64,000 bases of DNA from Burhinus oedicnemus. Lineage: Eukaryota; Chordata; Aves; Charadriiformes; Burhinidae. Below, one piece after another: positions 1 through 12,028 of this stretch (positions within the stretch are counted from its first letter, which is position 1; each line of letters opens with the position of its first letter). The notes under the pieces are model-generated. The model searched no databases. It saw only the letters and a program-made list of their open reading frames with translations, and was not told the origin of the DNA. The position numbers were made by a program, and so were the translations under genes. The DNA lies in assembly GCA_008921705.1 (NCBI GenBank), contig VFFE01007724.1:3954153-4018152 (forward strand). Reading direction: 5' to 3'.

Positions 1-742
1 GAAATCTAAAGCTTTCCATCTCAGCTTTAAACAGATTGATTTAGAATAGGACTAATGATAGACTTTCATAATGCGCTTAGAGAAACTCTGGTTAAGGTAC
101 CTGAATAAGTGCTAATTACTATTAATAGAGCTTGAAACTCTTTGCCAATGAAATACCTACTTCCATCAAAATGCCTTCAAAATCATGCGTGTTCCCCTAA
201 AGGATAACCAGGTTTAAAAAAAAAAAAAATAAAAAGAAAACAGCAAACACTGTGAAATATCTTGTTTTCATTCTGGAGTATCTTTCATATTTTATTATTT
301 ATTATATATTATAATGATAGAAAATAAAGAAGTCTCAATAAAAATAAAATGCTTTGATCTATCCAGAGCGCTCTTCCCTCTGGCTTTGAGGAGAGTTTCA
401 GAAATTTTCTTCGGAATCAAGATGAAGCCAGACTTGAAGATGCCAGGCTGTGCAGTGAGCTGGAAGAGGCAGCCCCAGCAGCCCGGTTTTGCGGTACAAG
501 TTATGTGCGCTGCAGGGCTGCCCCGGGGGTCTGCTCCAGTGCGCGAGCACTCAAGAGGGAAGATGCTCCCAATCTTGCGTTCGCAGTGTAAGTCTGACTT
601 GAGCTGCCTTGTGGTTGCTACAAGGAATATGGAGACTAGTTCATGAACTTAAAATAATGGTGTTTGGTTCTCTCAAGCTATATATAAACTGCCTGGAGGA
701 TTCATGTCGCAGCCCGCTCCAGCAGGATCTTGGTCTCCTAAG
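1..742. other. Unique non-coding DNA, AT-rich at the left
   Basis: No gene is supported. The first 330 bases are AT-rich, with an A-run near 216-240 and a TA-rich patch near 290-315. The rest is more GC-rich. Open frames here are short and have no recognisable domain. Confidence 0.6.
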
Positions 743-817
743 AGGGAAGGGAAGGGAAGGGAAGGGAAGGGAAGGGAAGGGAAGGGAAGGGAAGGGAAGG
801 AGGGAAGGGAAGGGAAG
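743..817. repeat. (GGGAA)n microsatellite
   Basis: About 15 copies of a GGGAA/GAAGG pentamer run almost without interruption, with one irregular unit near 801-805. The plus strand is pure purine, so triplex or slipped structures are possible. Several long-looking frames on both strands (641-1057) exist only because the array lacks stop codons; their translations are low-complexity. Confidence 0.97.
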
Positions 818-3621
818 CTCCTCGCCTGGCTGCACACCGCTGTCTTTCTGCCGAAACGAGGAATGGCAAAATTGGGGTGGAGCCAGGCCATACACCCTGC
901 ATGTTCGGGACCCTTGCTGTGTCCTGTGGTTGCAATACTGCCCAGGAATTCAGTGCTGAGCTGTCATCTGCATCCAGGGAAGAGGGAGGAGAGAAGATCC
1001 CTGGTTCTCCTGCCTTCACGTAACACAAAGGCAGGGAGTGGGGAAGAGCATTTCTAGGGTCCTTCTCCTCCGACCACGGAAATGCAGTCTCAGTTCTCCA
1101 GCTGTCACTGGTTAATCAACACCTTCCCGAGAGCAGAGGGGAAAGAAGGATCTGACTCATGACTCAGAGCCACATCCCCATGCCTGGCCTCCTCCAAGGG
1201 GAATGCTGCCCTTTCCTCAGGGCTGGTAAGTACAAAGGCATGAAAATAGCAGGGTTTTAGGGATGGACCATCAAAAATTGTTTCCTCAGATATTACCTTG
1301 AGTGGTTTCTATGTGTATTCTTGCCAACAAGCTCTTGTTAGAATATTTGTGGAAAATAAACTCCGGAGAGCTATGAGCAGAGCCAAGCAGATTAATTTAA
1401 GACAAGCAAATATTTGTGGGAAAGTTTGTGTTTGTTTGCACTGTCCGCCCAACGCTATCATACAGCATTTTCCATGAGTACATAATTTTGCTGAGGTACC
1501 TCTTGATCAGAGAGAGAGATCAGTTAGCATGTACTCATTTCCATGTTTTTCAGCTGTGAGGCACCAGTAGAAATTTTGGTATTTCCTCCAAGAAGAATTT
1601 GGTTTTGGCTCTGAACTTCACTTGAAGAGTTAACATTTCTGGAGCCATGACCTCAAAACCACAAATAGAAAGAAAAATAACGTAAGATAGATGAGCACAA
1701 AGTTCTGGAAGCCCTAAAGAGTAAAAAACAAATTTCAGTATGTTTTGTAACTATCCTCTTGAGTTAGGGAAAAAGGACATTTTAGTAAAACTGCACCCTA
1801 GAGCCCACAGAGATTTGCTAGATAAATCACAAACACACGACTGAGTGTGGGGTGAAGGCTGGGTCTGTAGTCCTCCAGTTCTGGAAACATCTACCTAACC
1901 ATCTGAGCAAGAAAGCTGGTGTTGACCACTAGCTAAGCCTCCTGGACCAGTCGCTGGACTCTACCAGCACTCATTCCCATGAGCCATTCAGTAAGCCTTG
2001 AAGCCTGGCAGTATTTGCCTCATTGAAATTCACCCAAAGAAAAAGGAAATTTCTGCCAAATCAACACAGTTTGTATGTGAAACAGATCCAAGCACACGAC
2101 TCTGGCCTCTGGCTCTAGGTTACCATCCCTGCCTTGCTGGCCCTTCTCATGGCACCTTATGGAATACTCTCAGTGAATCAAAGCAGTGGTCCAGCCGCTG
2201 CGACGGGCTCATGGAAGACTTTGACTTTCAGTTTTTTCCCCTTTTCTGGGTGAAAACTGATGTCCAAGTATAGGATGTACCTACAGGCTGGTTATGCCAG
2301 TTTGCAGCTCTCTCTTCTGCATTGCACTGTGTTTCTTTTCAGGACCTAAAGATTTCATGCCGTGCAAACAAAGCCACCCAAAGATTCAAAGACCCTCATA
2401 TGTCCTGCCCTGCAGAAAGCGCAGAAGAGGAGAGATGTGCTGCCTGTGTCTCATGCATGTAGCTTGTGTCCTCTGTATTTATTTTTCACCTGTGGGCATG
2501 GACTGGTAGATATATTCTTCTTCCAGAGAAGCTTGATCCACTTCACAGAGGGCAGATCTTATCAGATCCATTGATTTGCAGCAGGTGACAGCTGCAAATT
2601 TCCACAGCACCGGCATAAAAAGTATATATTTTTCGCAGCATTCAACAAATACATCACATACAGGAGCCCAAGCAAGTCTCCCTTGACTCCCATAGGTTTT
2701 ATTTCATATAGGTCCCTCTGTTTTGTAGAGAAGACGTTGGGCAAATCATTCAAATGCTGCAAATCCTCCCACACCTCTTTGCAACCCGGCCGTGAGGTGA
2801 GCACAACAGGCAAATCCTTCCGCAGGCTGCGGGAAGATTCTGGGAGTGCTTCATTTCAGAGGTGAGCTGTGGAGCCTGGTGGTCCCGGTGACCATAGTGT
2901 CAACAGGGACACAAAGACTTTGCAGAAATCACTCTTGAAGAGAGCAAAGGGTCATGGTCTCTGTTCCCTCTTCCATGCTTGTAAAACCCCACTGAAGTGG
3001 AAATGTTCATCCCTTCTCCTCCTCATGTCTTTCCATCCATTGCTTTTCAGGCCATTTTCTCTGGCCGTCCTCCTCCTGCTCACGAGGTTTCGTTCCAGGC
3101 TGACATCCCTTTGGCATTTCCCACAAATTCACTGTGGCGAGAGGCCGTTATTTGGCTGTACCCAAATAAAAGGCCGGAAGAAACCGAAATTAGATCAGTA
3201 ATTCCGCATGTGGAAAATGTCACACAAAGACTTCCAAGTTTTTTCAAGTCAGAAAAGAGAAGGGGAAAAATCAAGTAGCCGTGAAAATCAGGCCTGATTT
3301 TCACATGCTTTGGTAAAGATATCACAGTGCGGGAATCCCTAAACTTGCATGAAGAACTTTGAGTTAATGATTTTATTATCTCAGAAGAAGAGCTTAGACC
3401 TCAGAGCGAGATACTGCTTCTGTTTGCAGCTCCGTGATGGAAAAAAAGGAGAATTATTCCAAAAACCAGCTCTCATGACATGTACTGTCTCCTGTTTCTC
3501 TACCTTTTAAATGAAGATGGTCGGAGTCGCATAAAGCAGATGGGAAAGTGAGGGATGCCCGTGCAACACCAACTAAGATGGAGCAAGAACAGAGGGCATC
3601 ATTTGTTATGCTTTATGCCAG
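818..3621. other. Unique non-coding DNA
   Basis: I see no gene, RNA gene or recognisable interspersed repeat. Short frames occur on both strands and overlap one another without a domain. Composition alternates between AT-rich segments (1230-1800, 2590-2720) and more GC-rich ones. Very old repeats could be hidden here without being visible by eye. Confidence 0.5.
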
Positions 3622-3753
3622 TGTCGTGGTTTTACCCCAGCTGGCAACTAGGACCAAGCAGCCGCTCACGCAGTTCTCCCCCTTCCCCCCCAGAAGGGTA
3701 GGAAGAAGAGGAAGAAAAGGAGGTGAAAGGAAAGGAAAAAAAACCACCCTTAT

Positions 3754-3834
3754 GGGTTGAGATAAAGACAGTTTAATAGAACAATTTAAAAAAAAACCTC
3801 GTGGGTTGAAATAAAGACAGTTTAATAGAACAAT
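3754..3834 (-). repeat. Internal tandem duplication inside the LTR
   Basis: The block starting GGGTTGAGATAAAGACAG (3754-3785) recurs as GGGTTGAAATAAAGACAG (3803-3834), offset by 49 bases. The 32-base copies differ mainly at one base. A-rich spacer separates them, so slippage after an A-run expansion is a likely origin. Confidence 0.85.
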
Positions 3835-3977
3835 AACAGAAAAAGGAAAATAACAATAATAAGAAGAATATGCAAGATAAAGTAATACAACACAAGTCAC
3901 CCTCACCACCCTGTGAATTGGTTGCCCAGCCTGTCCTGAGCATTGATCATGGATTTCCACCCCGCAGCCAACCCCCA

Positions 3978-3999
3978 TTTATAGACCAAGCATGACGTC
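3978..3999 (-). promoter_or_regulatory. LTR core promoter: CRE half site plus TATA box
   Basis: On the minus strand GACGTCA (3999-3993) lies about 10 bases upstream of TATAAA (3983-3978). This order and spacing suit a retroviral U3 core promoter and set the element's orientation. Whether it is active cannot be judged from sequence. Confidence 0.5.
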
Positions 4000-4030
4000 T
4001 ATGGTATGGAATATTCTGTTGGCCATTCCA

Positions 4031-4637
4031 TTGTTCTGTCTATGTGCCTTCTCAGCTTCTACGGGAAGCCATCACACATGTTCCTTGCTACACGACAAAG
4101 GTGCTTGCTCATCGGTATGGTGGTCACTGTACTGGGTGGTGTACTATTTTAATAGCTGGCCATGTGTATGCACTGGAAGGATTTTGTCACGGATCAGAAT
4201 CTTATGACTGGAAACAGGACCACGAGGTGCTGTATCAGACTGGAAGGAGCGGAGCGTCACAGGGGTCTTTGTTAAATCCAGTTTGAAGATAATGCCTTTG
4301 TTGACGAGGAGCGACACTGCATGAATTATCTCTGCAGATGTTCCCAAATTACGAGGAGCAACGAGCAACGCAACTAATTGACAAATAGGGCTTTAAAAAT
4401 TTGCTTGAGGCAAAAAAAAAAAAAAAGCGAGAAATCCTGTCTCCTTGCCTGCAAGCATACAGTGCTTTACATTAGCGATGCCGCGCGCGCTCTGCTCGGG
4501 GCTGATGGGGCTTGCGGTATCCGGTTGCAATCGGGTGAAAGCGAGGGGAGACACAAAAATAGCTCTGCAGCCCACACTCCCTCCCACGGAAAAGCACGAG
4601 TCACCCAGGAGCAGTTGCTTGCTGGAGCAACGTTCAC
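4031..4637. other. Non-coding flank between LTR and palindrome
   Basis: No gene is supported. The first 150 bases may still be diverged U3 sequence of the neighbouring LTR. A pure A-run of about 15 lies near 4411-4426. A short GAGCAACGAGCAACGCAAC direct repeat lies near 4360. Confidence 0.45.
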
Positions 4638-4735
4638 CGCAGCTGCAACCTGCCAGCGCCCTGGGACGGGGACCGAGGGACGGCGTACGCCGTCCCTCGG
4701 TCCCCGTCCCAGGGCACTGGCAGGTTGCAGCTGCG
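4638..4735. repeat. 98-bp spacerless, near-perfect palindrome
   Basis: Two 49-base arms (4638-4686 and 4687-4735) are reverse complements with no spacer; the centre is CGGCGT|ACGCCG. I checked the arms base by base and found a single mismatch, C at 4657 against A at 4716. The sequence is GC-rich and could extrude as a cruciform or fold as a hairpin RNA. Pairing stops sharply at both outer edges (4637 against 4736 do not pair). It has no transposon termini and no target-site duplication that I can see. A fold-back template switch or an assembly or gap-filling artefact would explain it. Confidence 0.95.
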
Positions 4736-7700
4736 CTTGGGGACAAGGACCACACTCTCGCTAGCACCCAAACCTTCATGCAACAGAGGTTTTTAGCTTT
4801 ACTGCAGGTGCAACTGAAGCCACGTTTGCTCTGGCAGCTTGTGAGCTGGCCACCGTTGCCCAACCTGTAGCCATCTCTCAGGGCACAGGGTATTTTCCCC
4901 GTGTGCTCCCTGCTCCCGTTCCACCAAATCAGCCTTGAGCGAGGAGATGTGATATTACCCACCGTCTTTTCCCCAGGCCATGGGCTGCCCTTCTTCCCCT
5001 GTGGTTTCTCATGCAGTTTCCAAGCAGGAGAGGTCTTGCCCAGAGGTTGTCGCCCCACTCCGGAGCCACGTTTCGGGTACTTTGGTTGTCATCTCTGTGA
5101 CATCAGACCCTCAGAAGAAGTTTCTTAGAATAGAAAAGATGATGCTGAGACCAACACAGCAGCAGCCTTTTGCTTTTCTCCATCCTTCATACAAAACCTT
5201 AGCAAGGGCAGAAATCGGTTTGCTATGTAAGGTGGGCTGTCCCCACAGACTTGAGTCCCCAAAGGTGACACCATCCTGGCCTCAGCGTCTTGTTCAGAGA
5301 TCGAATGGGGGGACAACCCCCCCCGCCTCATGCTGCAGGCAGAGTCGGATGCAGTTAGGAAAGGGATAGCGTCACACGCATCTGACACCTGGGACCAAAT
5401 TCAGTGCCTTGGCAGGATGCACTGGGACCTTTTTGTCTTTGGGAGTGAGTCCCGTGTCCTCAGAAGTCGCCCAGTTTTGCGGTTTCTCTCTGGTGAGACG
5501 CAAAGCCTCTGAGGATGGCGTCCCAGGACTGTCATCCCCCCAGTGCCATGGTCCCACCGTCATCCTCTTCTCCATGCCATGGTCCTGCTTACCTAAAGGA
5601 GGAGAGGTTGCTTGGATTACCCTGGCTCTGTTACTCCTTGTGTAAGCACTATGGATATTTTTTACCGTCCTTTTCAATTCCAACTGAAGTTGGTGCCACA
5701 GGCAGCTCTCTTAGTAGATTGCTTTTGTGATTTATGCAGGTCCAGAAGAGTCCAAGGATCATTTATCTTCAAACCAGGAGAGAGATGAAAGAGTCATGGT
5801 AGTAAAATTTCCTGCGGAGCTAGATCTGAGCATCAAAGAGCGGAAAATGTCATTGTTTTACTGAGACAAGACGACGTGAGACAGGTTTTAATGCTGGGGG
5901 ATTTTTTTTAACTGAATAATTTGCCTTAAAAGAAAAAGAAGTTTTGGGAAATGAAAGGAGGGCAAACGAACTTGATGGGCACTGCTGCAAAGCTGTCTCT
6001 GGGGAGGGGCAGAAAAAGCCGGGTGGAAGCAGAGCCTGGGATGGGGATTCCACACCAGGCAGGGCCAGGCTGATGGATGGGTGTCCCTGTTGGGAGAGGG
6101 CAGGCGGTGGTATCCTGTGCGGCCACGATGCCCGAGCGCAGGTGAGTCCAGGAAAGGTGTGCCATCAGCCCCGTCCCACGGTGCCTGCACAGAGAGATGC
6201 GCTCACGGGACACGAGGGTCTGCCCAAAATCATGATGGGCAGACTGTGTGTGCGCGGGTCTGCACAGCAGCATGACCCTGCATAGCGCAGAGGAAAAAAG
6301 AAAGTTCCTAATCTCAGTGAGTCAGTCTGCAAATATGGGAAATGCTGCCCGGTGTCACATCTCCTCCTGCGCTGCCACGGTTCGGCACGACGGTGCATCT
6401 CCTCAACCAGCTCTCAGGCTGGGGGTTTGGTGGAGCATCACCCAACCACAGCAGCAGGTCCTGCGGGGCTGGGGAGCATCTCCTGCCCTCGCCCTGCCTC
6501 GGGGCTTGCAACCGAAGCACAAATCTTGGGAAATTTGATCACGTCAGAGGGCTGGAAGGAAACCGAAGGAAGGAGAGGGCTGGGAAAGGGTCCGTTTACG
6601 TTTGCAGCAGATGCTATCTAGAGGAGGAAAATACTTTTATTTCCCCTGTGGACTGCTGGTTGATTTTCTTGCGGCAGGCACTAATGGAAAATAATAAAAC
6701 CCATTTTAGTCAGGCTGTATCCAGAACACTTACAGGTCAAGCCAGTACTCAAAACAGACCGTTATGGAACATAACACATTAGTTTGTCACCAGTGTCTGT
6801 GGTGGCCAGGGAATTTTTACCATTTGAAATTGAATTGCATAGGTCAAGGCCTTTCGTGGGTCTTGAAAAACAGTGCATCTCCGTAAAGTTAGCAGGAACA
6901 TGGAGGCAATTGCTGCGTGTAAAGATACGCAAACTTTGTGTTTGTTAACAGTGCAAAAAACCAAAGGGGACCCACGGTGGGAACTGTGATAGGGCTATAA
7001 ACCCCAGAATATAATCAATTAATTGTTATGGACACAAATATTTCAGTATTGAATTCCTGCTGCTAAATCAAACCCACAAAATGCACAGGAGACGTGTTTC
7101 ACTGCAAATTGTGTCCTCTCGGTTCATAATTTAACATTCACTGATGACTGTAGAGGAAGCGTGGTCATAGAAGCCCAGGTTTTTTAGAAATGAGTCAGAA
7201 GTAGCTCATTTGTTTAGGAGAGATTAACTTATTTCAACATTCAGATAACCTTAAACGTCTTCCATGTGGTTTTATACTTCACGGAATAAATAAAGCAGGG
7301 ACATGAGGTGGTGCCTGAAGTGCCAAGGCGCGCACGCACACACACACTGATGTCTCTGTTTTCTTCTCCATCCCCTCCCCTTGCACAGCCCCGTCCCCAC
7401 TGTGGTCCCACCCCGCTGACTCAGGAGGGCTGTATGAGGGCACCCAGCATTTGTGCTTTGATTGCCCAAATTAGAGCCAAAGGCCACCAAAAGCCTGGCT
7501 TTGAGCGTGCTTTGAGCATGAAGGTTGAGGGTGGTTCACATGTTGTGTGTCCTCACACCGCCCCCAGCCCTGGCAGCCCCAGGGATGAGGGTCCCCTGTG
7601 CCATTCTGGGCCCCAAAGCCAGGTATCCTCCGCAGCGTTCCTCCTAAGAGCTGCCGGGCACCGATGGCTTTATTATGATACCAAATCCACATGCCAGACA

Positions 7701-8009
7701 GCTCTGGGCAGCTGCTGGTGGGACTGGTGGGACCTCTGGGACCAGTGGGACAGCTGGGGTGATCATCCGGGTGGGAGAGGATGCCTCGTCGCTCAACTCA
7801 TTTACATAACACCACCATTTCTGCCATGGCCAAACAGATTCCCACTGATTCACATACCGTATTGATTGGGATGATAATTAATAACAGCAAAACCCTGGAG
7901 CCCAGGCTGCAAACCTCCCCTCTCAGCTGAGCAGCCAGCGGGTGAGGCCGTTTGCTCGCTCAGGGCAGGCGTGGTGCGGGCATCCTTCATTCATCTCAGA
8001 CACGGAGGA
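4736..8009. other. Unique non-coding DNA
   Basis: No recognisable gene. A 221-codon minus-strand frame (4393-5058) crosses the palindrome and reads near-identical peptides on both strands there, so it is not a protein. A C-run lies at about 5319-5326. The remaining frames are short and unsupported. The AT-rich segment near 6960-7260 could be regulatory, but no clear motif cluster is visible. Confidence 0.5.
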
Positions 8010-8062
8010 GCAAAGTACCATTATCCCCATCTTCTAGCTAAGGAATTTAACGTGAGGCTTTG
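8010..8062. mobile_element. Possible CORE-SINE/MIR-like relic
   Basis: ACCATTATCCCCATCTTCTAG followed by AAGGAATTTAACGTGAGG resembles the MIR core region (a TTATCCCCAT-type block, then a GAGGAA...GAGG block). Only about 50 bases are recognisable, and divergence is high, so this could be chance. Confidence 0.3.
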
Positions 8063-10199
8063 GCACTGTGCACAGGAGCTCCCTGTATGGAGCTCCCTGG
8101 CCTTGCAGGTCAGAACGGCATTTTATTAGTCCTTATCTGAACAGTGCTTTGCTTTTCTGTTATTCCCCGTTGTATTTTCTCCCTTGCCTCACTAAACAGC
8201 ATCTTCCAGGAGGAGGGGGCAAAGCCATAGCCCCTTGCTCTGGGGCTGAACCGGATCGACCCTGCCGCTTTGCCTTTCTTGCCGAGTCAGCAAGTGTGCC
8301 AATCGGCGATACACAAATAATCACTATGTTTCTCTTTCTTTCCTTTATTTATTTTTGACCCAAAGCTAAGCGTGCATCTCAGGAGTCAAGTGTGTTGTGT
8401 TACTAGTAACTGATGGTAGGTGGGAAGTTCATACGGCCACTCCGCTTCCCAGTAATATCCACTGAAGTCTGGAATCGCTATAATTTCTGCAGCTTTTTTC
8501 CTGTAATTCAGCTTTGATAAAACCCCCTCTCAGGGAGGAATTAATAGCATGCCGTGGCTGCGCTAAATATTGATTGACTTTTTTGTCTTTATATGGAAAG
8601 CTGCACAGGCTGTTGGACAAGAATCCGAGAACAACAAATATTAAATCTGCTAAAGTTTAGATAATGACAAAGATCTCCAGTTCCTCACGGTCATAATGAA
8701 AATGCCTCTTTTGTGCTGTGTGAGGTACTTTGATGGACAGTAAGTGCCTCTGCAGAGAGGGCGGCTGCGTGAGACCCTCCGTGCAGGTGGAAGCAGAAGT
8801 GATGGAGGAAGAGGTCCCAGGGCAGAGCAGCGTCGGAGCTAGAAATAGCACTTGTCACTCCAAATTGCCCTTGTGCAATGCTGCACAGTACCTGAAAACC
8901 CCATCGCTTTTCTTTTTCCCAATGATTTTATTATCCTAAAGCTTCTAAAACCTCCCTTCTCCATGGAGGGGAGAGATTACCAAGTAAAATTTAAGGATGT
9001 AAAACTTGGGTGAGGAAAAAAAAAAATCTGTTTAAAGAGTATTTGAATATAAGAAATAATAAAGTTCATGTCTGTAGGCTGCTTTTGCTGACTCTGGCAC
9101 ATGCACACTCATTTCAGGGACCTGTGGTTTCCTACGGGTCCACGGAGCCCTCTGCAGCACTGCCGGACCACGTTCTGCGGCTCTGCCTGCAAGCAGCATT
9201 TTGATCATCCCATTTTCAGATGACAAAAAAATTGCACGAGCTATTCAGGCCTGGATCCCCAGTGGATGGAGGTGGCTTTCATGTTGAATCGAGCTTTACG
9301 CTTTGGGTGAGATCACTTTCGCGTCCAGCTGATCCGCCCTGCTGAGCAGCAGCAAGCAGACTACACGAGCTGCTGTCAGCACGAAGGGCTCGGAGGAAGG
9401 ACCCAAACAGTAAGATCCATTCGGCTGCTCCCTTGTGGTGTTGGTCCCCATGCTGGAGCCATGGAAAACTACGGAAGGAAAAAGTCCTCTGGGACATGGA
9501 GGAGAGTGACTTTTATGCAGAAGAGTGAACCTCCCTCCTGTAAAAGGCAGTGACTACGGATGTCTCTGTGTACCAGCCGTCAACTCATAGCAAATTCCAA
9601 TGGGAACCACCTTGGGTGCCCGTTGGGTGCAACTCTCCACCCAGCTGGCAATTTCATCCAGGTGCAAGGCAGCCAGCACCGGGGTTTGACTCCCATGGGA
9701 GTTAACCATACGCAAGAGCTTCAGGATCAGACATGCTGATTTTTCCTCTGCTGCTACGAGCCTGTTGCACAACAACGTGCCTTCAGTGCAGAACACAGAC
9801 CTCCACTTTCTGCACAGCTCCTGGGCCCTGGGGGTGTTCCTGCCTCCCAGGCACCCGCTCCGGGAGCTTTCCCACCCGCCGTCTCCTCTGCAGCCAGTGC
9901 AGAGATGCAGGCAATCCTATAAGGTGATTTAAATGTTAAGTTGGGTGAACTGCCCTGGGAAATTGTCTCTTTCTCTCTTCCCTGACAGCACACGGAGTCT
10001 CCTGGTGCAGCAGCACGGTTTGGGTGCCAAAGGAGGGCTGGCTGGGTCCCCCCGGGATGGGCTGTCCCACACAGGACAGTGTGTGGGGCAGGCTGGCACG
10101 CAGCGCTCGGCTCCCAGTCCCATTCCCAGCTCAGGTATTTCGCATCCATCTGATTCCATTCATCACTAACTTTTGTTTTTTTAAAGACTCTGCTATTGC
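8063..10199. other. Unique non-coding DNA
   Basis: No gene is supported. A 14-base perfect palindrome, ACTCCCATGGGAGT, lies near 9689-9703. An A-run lies near 9017-9027. Frames are short and overlapping, with no domains. Confidence 0.5.
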
Positions 10200-10410
10200 T
10201 GACTCCACAAAGGTCTCTGTAACATAATGAGAGAACTTTTCTAATGACTCAGAGATTTCTAAATTAAATGTAAAATGTTTATTGCAGAGATGCACGGCCA
10301 TACATTATGCATTACTGTTTCAATACAATAACATAATTCTGGTAGAAATTATCCATGTGAGCCGCAATCAATTTTAGCTACTACTCTTTGCATGCTTCAC
10401 AATCTGGTCA
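10200..10410. promoter_or_regulatory. AT-rich candidate conserved non-coding element
   Basis: This AT-rich block holds octamer/POU-like words (TTATGCAT, CTTTGCATG) and homeodomain-like AT cores, and it has no repeat signature. Its appearance resembles vertebrate conserved non-coding elements in gene deserts. Conservation cannot be seen from one genome, so this is only a suggestion. Confidence 0.22.
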
Positions 10411-11695
10411 TTCGGCTGTGGAAAAGTGCTTTTACTTGATTACTTACGCTGTTGATAATTGCTGTGGCTTTTGGCAGTGCCAGGATGTTATTTTGCTCCC
10501 TGAAATTGCCAACGCTATTTGCGGAGGGACCAGGCGTCGCTGCAGCTGCTCTGCCAAACCCCTGCGGCTTCACCCGACCCCGAGGAATGCGCAGACTCCA
10601 GCACATCCCTTGAAGGCTCGTTTCAATGGTGGGGGCATTCACAGGCTGCCACCAGCCTGCATGGCCAGGCGACCATCATCATCCTCTCTCCAGCTCCTGG
10701 ATCACCACTTGCAATGGCCTGTGGCAGTCACTCTTTTGCTGATGTGCCCCCAAATCCCATACTCCCTTTGCCAGGTGGGCTTCAACATTCACCCATGTCC
10801 TTTAGGTTTTGCTTTATCTCCAAAGTGAGTGGGCCAGGGCAGCGATGGGGTGGTGGAAGTGTGTGCTGTGTAGGACTGAAAAAAATGAGTGTTCTTCATT
10901 TTGTGTGATAAGGAAAAAATCCCAAAGGGCAGAGATGCTGAAATAAGAAGTTTGCAGTAGGGGCGTGAAGAATCGGAGGCATATATTTCCTGTGACTACA
11001 TTTAGGCAGTTATTATTCTGTCTTTCTTCCTGAGTTTTGTCAACGTGTTTCGGTACCAGAGAAGGATGCCTAAAATAATCATGAGCCTAAAGGTTGCATT
11101 AACCCCATGTGCTCACACCTTCCCACACGCTCTGCCAAGGAATGCAGGGACTCCACCCCGGGCAGGACAGTGGTGCTGCTCCATCACACTCCTTGCAGGA
11201 GCACTTGCTCAAACCACCATGGCACTGGGAAACTCCGGCTGGGGACCGGCAGCCTGGCGATGCCAAGGAGAGCATCAGCCTGACCAAAAGGCTTGTTCCT
11301 ATCCCCAAAGACCTTACAAACCACCCTGGCCATAGCCCACAGAGGAGGCAGGTCCCCACGCTGACCTCAATGCCACCCCCGCTCCAGGAGTCATCCCTCT
11401 GACGTTCACCCGAGGTGTCAACCACGTCGGCAAGAGGGGAAGGGCTCTGCCGGTGTTTGGCCACTGCTGACTTTAGCGTAAGGACGTATAAATCAGGAAG
11501 ACAGGAGAGTGAGGGCTGACGCTCGTAGCTACCAGCTCTCGGCTGCGTTGGGCTGATTTATTTTGCGTGGGAGCAGCAGTAGCAGTTTACGCCTTCTAGT
11601 GCAGATTACAAGATAAATCTGGCTTTCAATGAGACCCATTGGTGACTGACACTGACAGAGCTTTTAAATCACCGCAGCTGCCTGGATATAGCCAT
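10411..11695. other. Unique non-coding DNA
   Basis: No recognisable gene. It includes 10496-10522, a 27-base stretch that matches 12096-12122 with two differences. The longest frame (146 codons, 10388-10828) has no domain and is overlapped by other frames. Confidence 0.5.
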
Positions 11696-11760
11696 GGGCC
11701 AGATTTGGCCCTTGCAGGTCAGGTCTCTTTTTGGCTGGTGTAAATCAGCACAGCTTGGAT
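11696..11760. mobile_element. Possible relic of an ancient amniote hairpin element
   Basis: A GGGCCAGATT block is followed by GGCTGGTGTAAATCAGCA. These words recall one half of an ancient palindromic repeat, seen in turtles, crocodiles and birds, with termini like GGCCAGATTCT and arms like CTGGTGTAAATCAG. The match is from memory and is short. Confidence 0.3.
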
Positions 11761-12028
11761 TGAGATGTGGTGTCAGGTTCAAGCGCCGGTCTCATTTTTA
11801 TTTAAGTGTCTGTATGGTAATTCCAGCTCAGAGGGACACCTGAGGGCTGCAGCCCTTCTCTGCTTGAACCGCCAGCTTTTGCCAAGGAGGATTTACCTTT
11901 CATGGTGAAAACTTTCAATATTGACTAAAAGTCTCCTTGTGGGTGTCACACAGATATTTCTTTTAAGACCCACCTCACACTGCCAAGGTCCATCCATACA
12001 AAGATTAATATCCTTCTGAGCACTAATT

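Larger units (their letters stand above)
3622..4030 (-). mobile_element. Solo LTR-like fragment of an avian endogenous retrovirus
   Basis: The segment opens with TGTCGTGG and carries blocks I recognise from a dispersed bird LTR family: a CCCCAGCTGGCAACTA-like edge, a GGGTTGAGATAAAGACAG block, and a GCATGACGTC...ATGGTATGGAATA block. Read on the minus strand these become a CRE half site and a TATA box in promoter order, so the element lies on the minus strand. No matching internal retroviral region or second LTR is visible on either side, so it looks like a solo or truncated LTR. The right (U3) boundary is uncertain and could reach about 4200. The family is identified from memory. A 121-residue minus-strand frame inside it has no retroviral domain and is taken as spurious. 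Confidence 0.72.

Noticed and set aside
641..1057. Overlapping frames over the (GGGAA)n array
   Set aside because: All are produced by a stop-free microsatellite and have repetitive, non-protein-like translations.
3622..4200. A full endogenous retrovirus around the LTR
   Set aside because: No gag, pol or env similarity and no second LTR on either side; only a solo or truncated LTR is supported.
4393..5058. 221-codon minus-strand frame
   Set aside because: It crosses the palindrome, where both strands read nearly the same peptide, and has a low-complexity poly-F end from a poly-A run. Not a protein.
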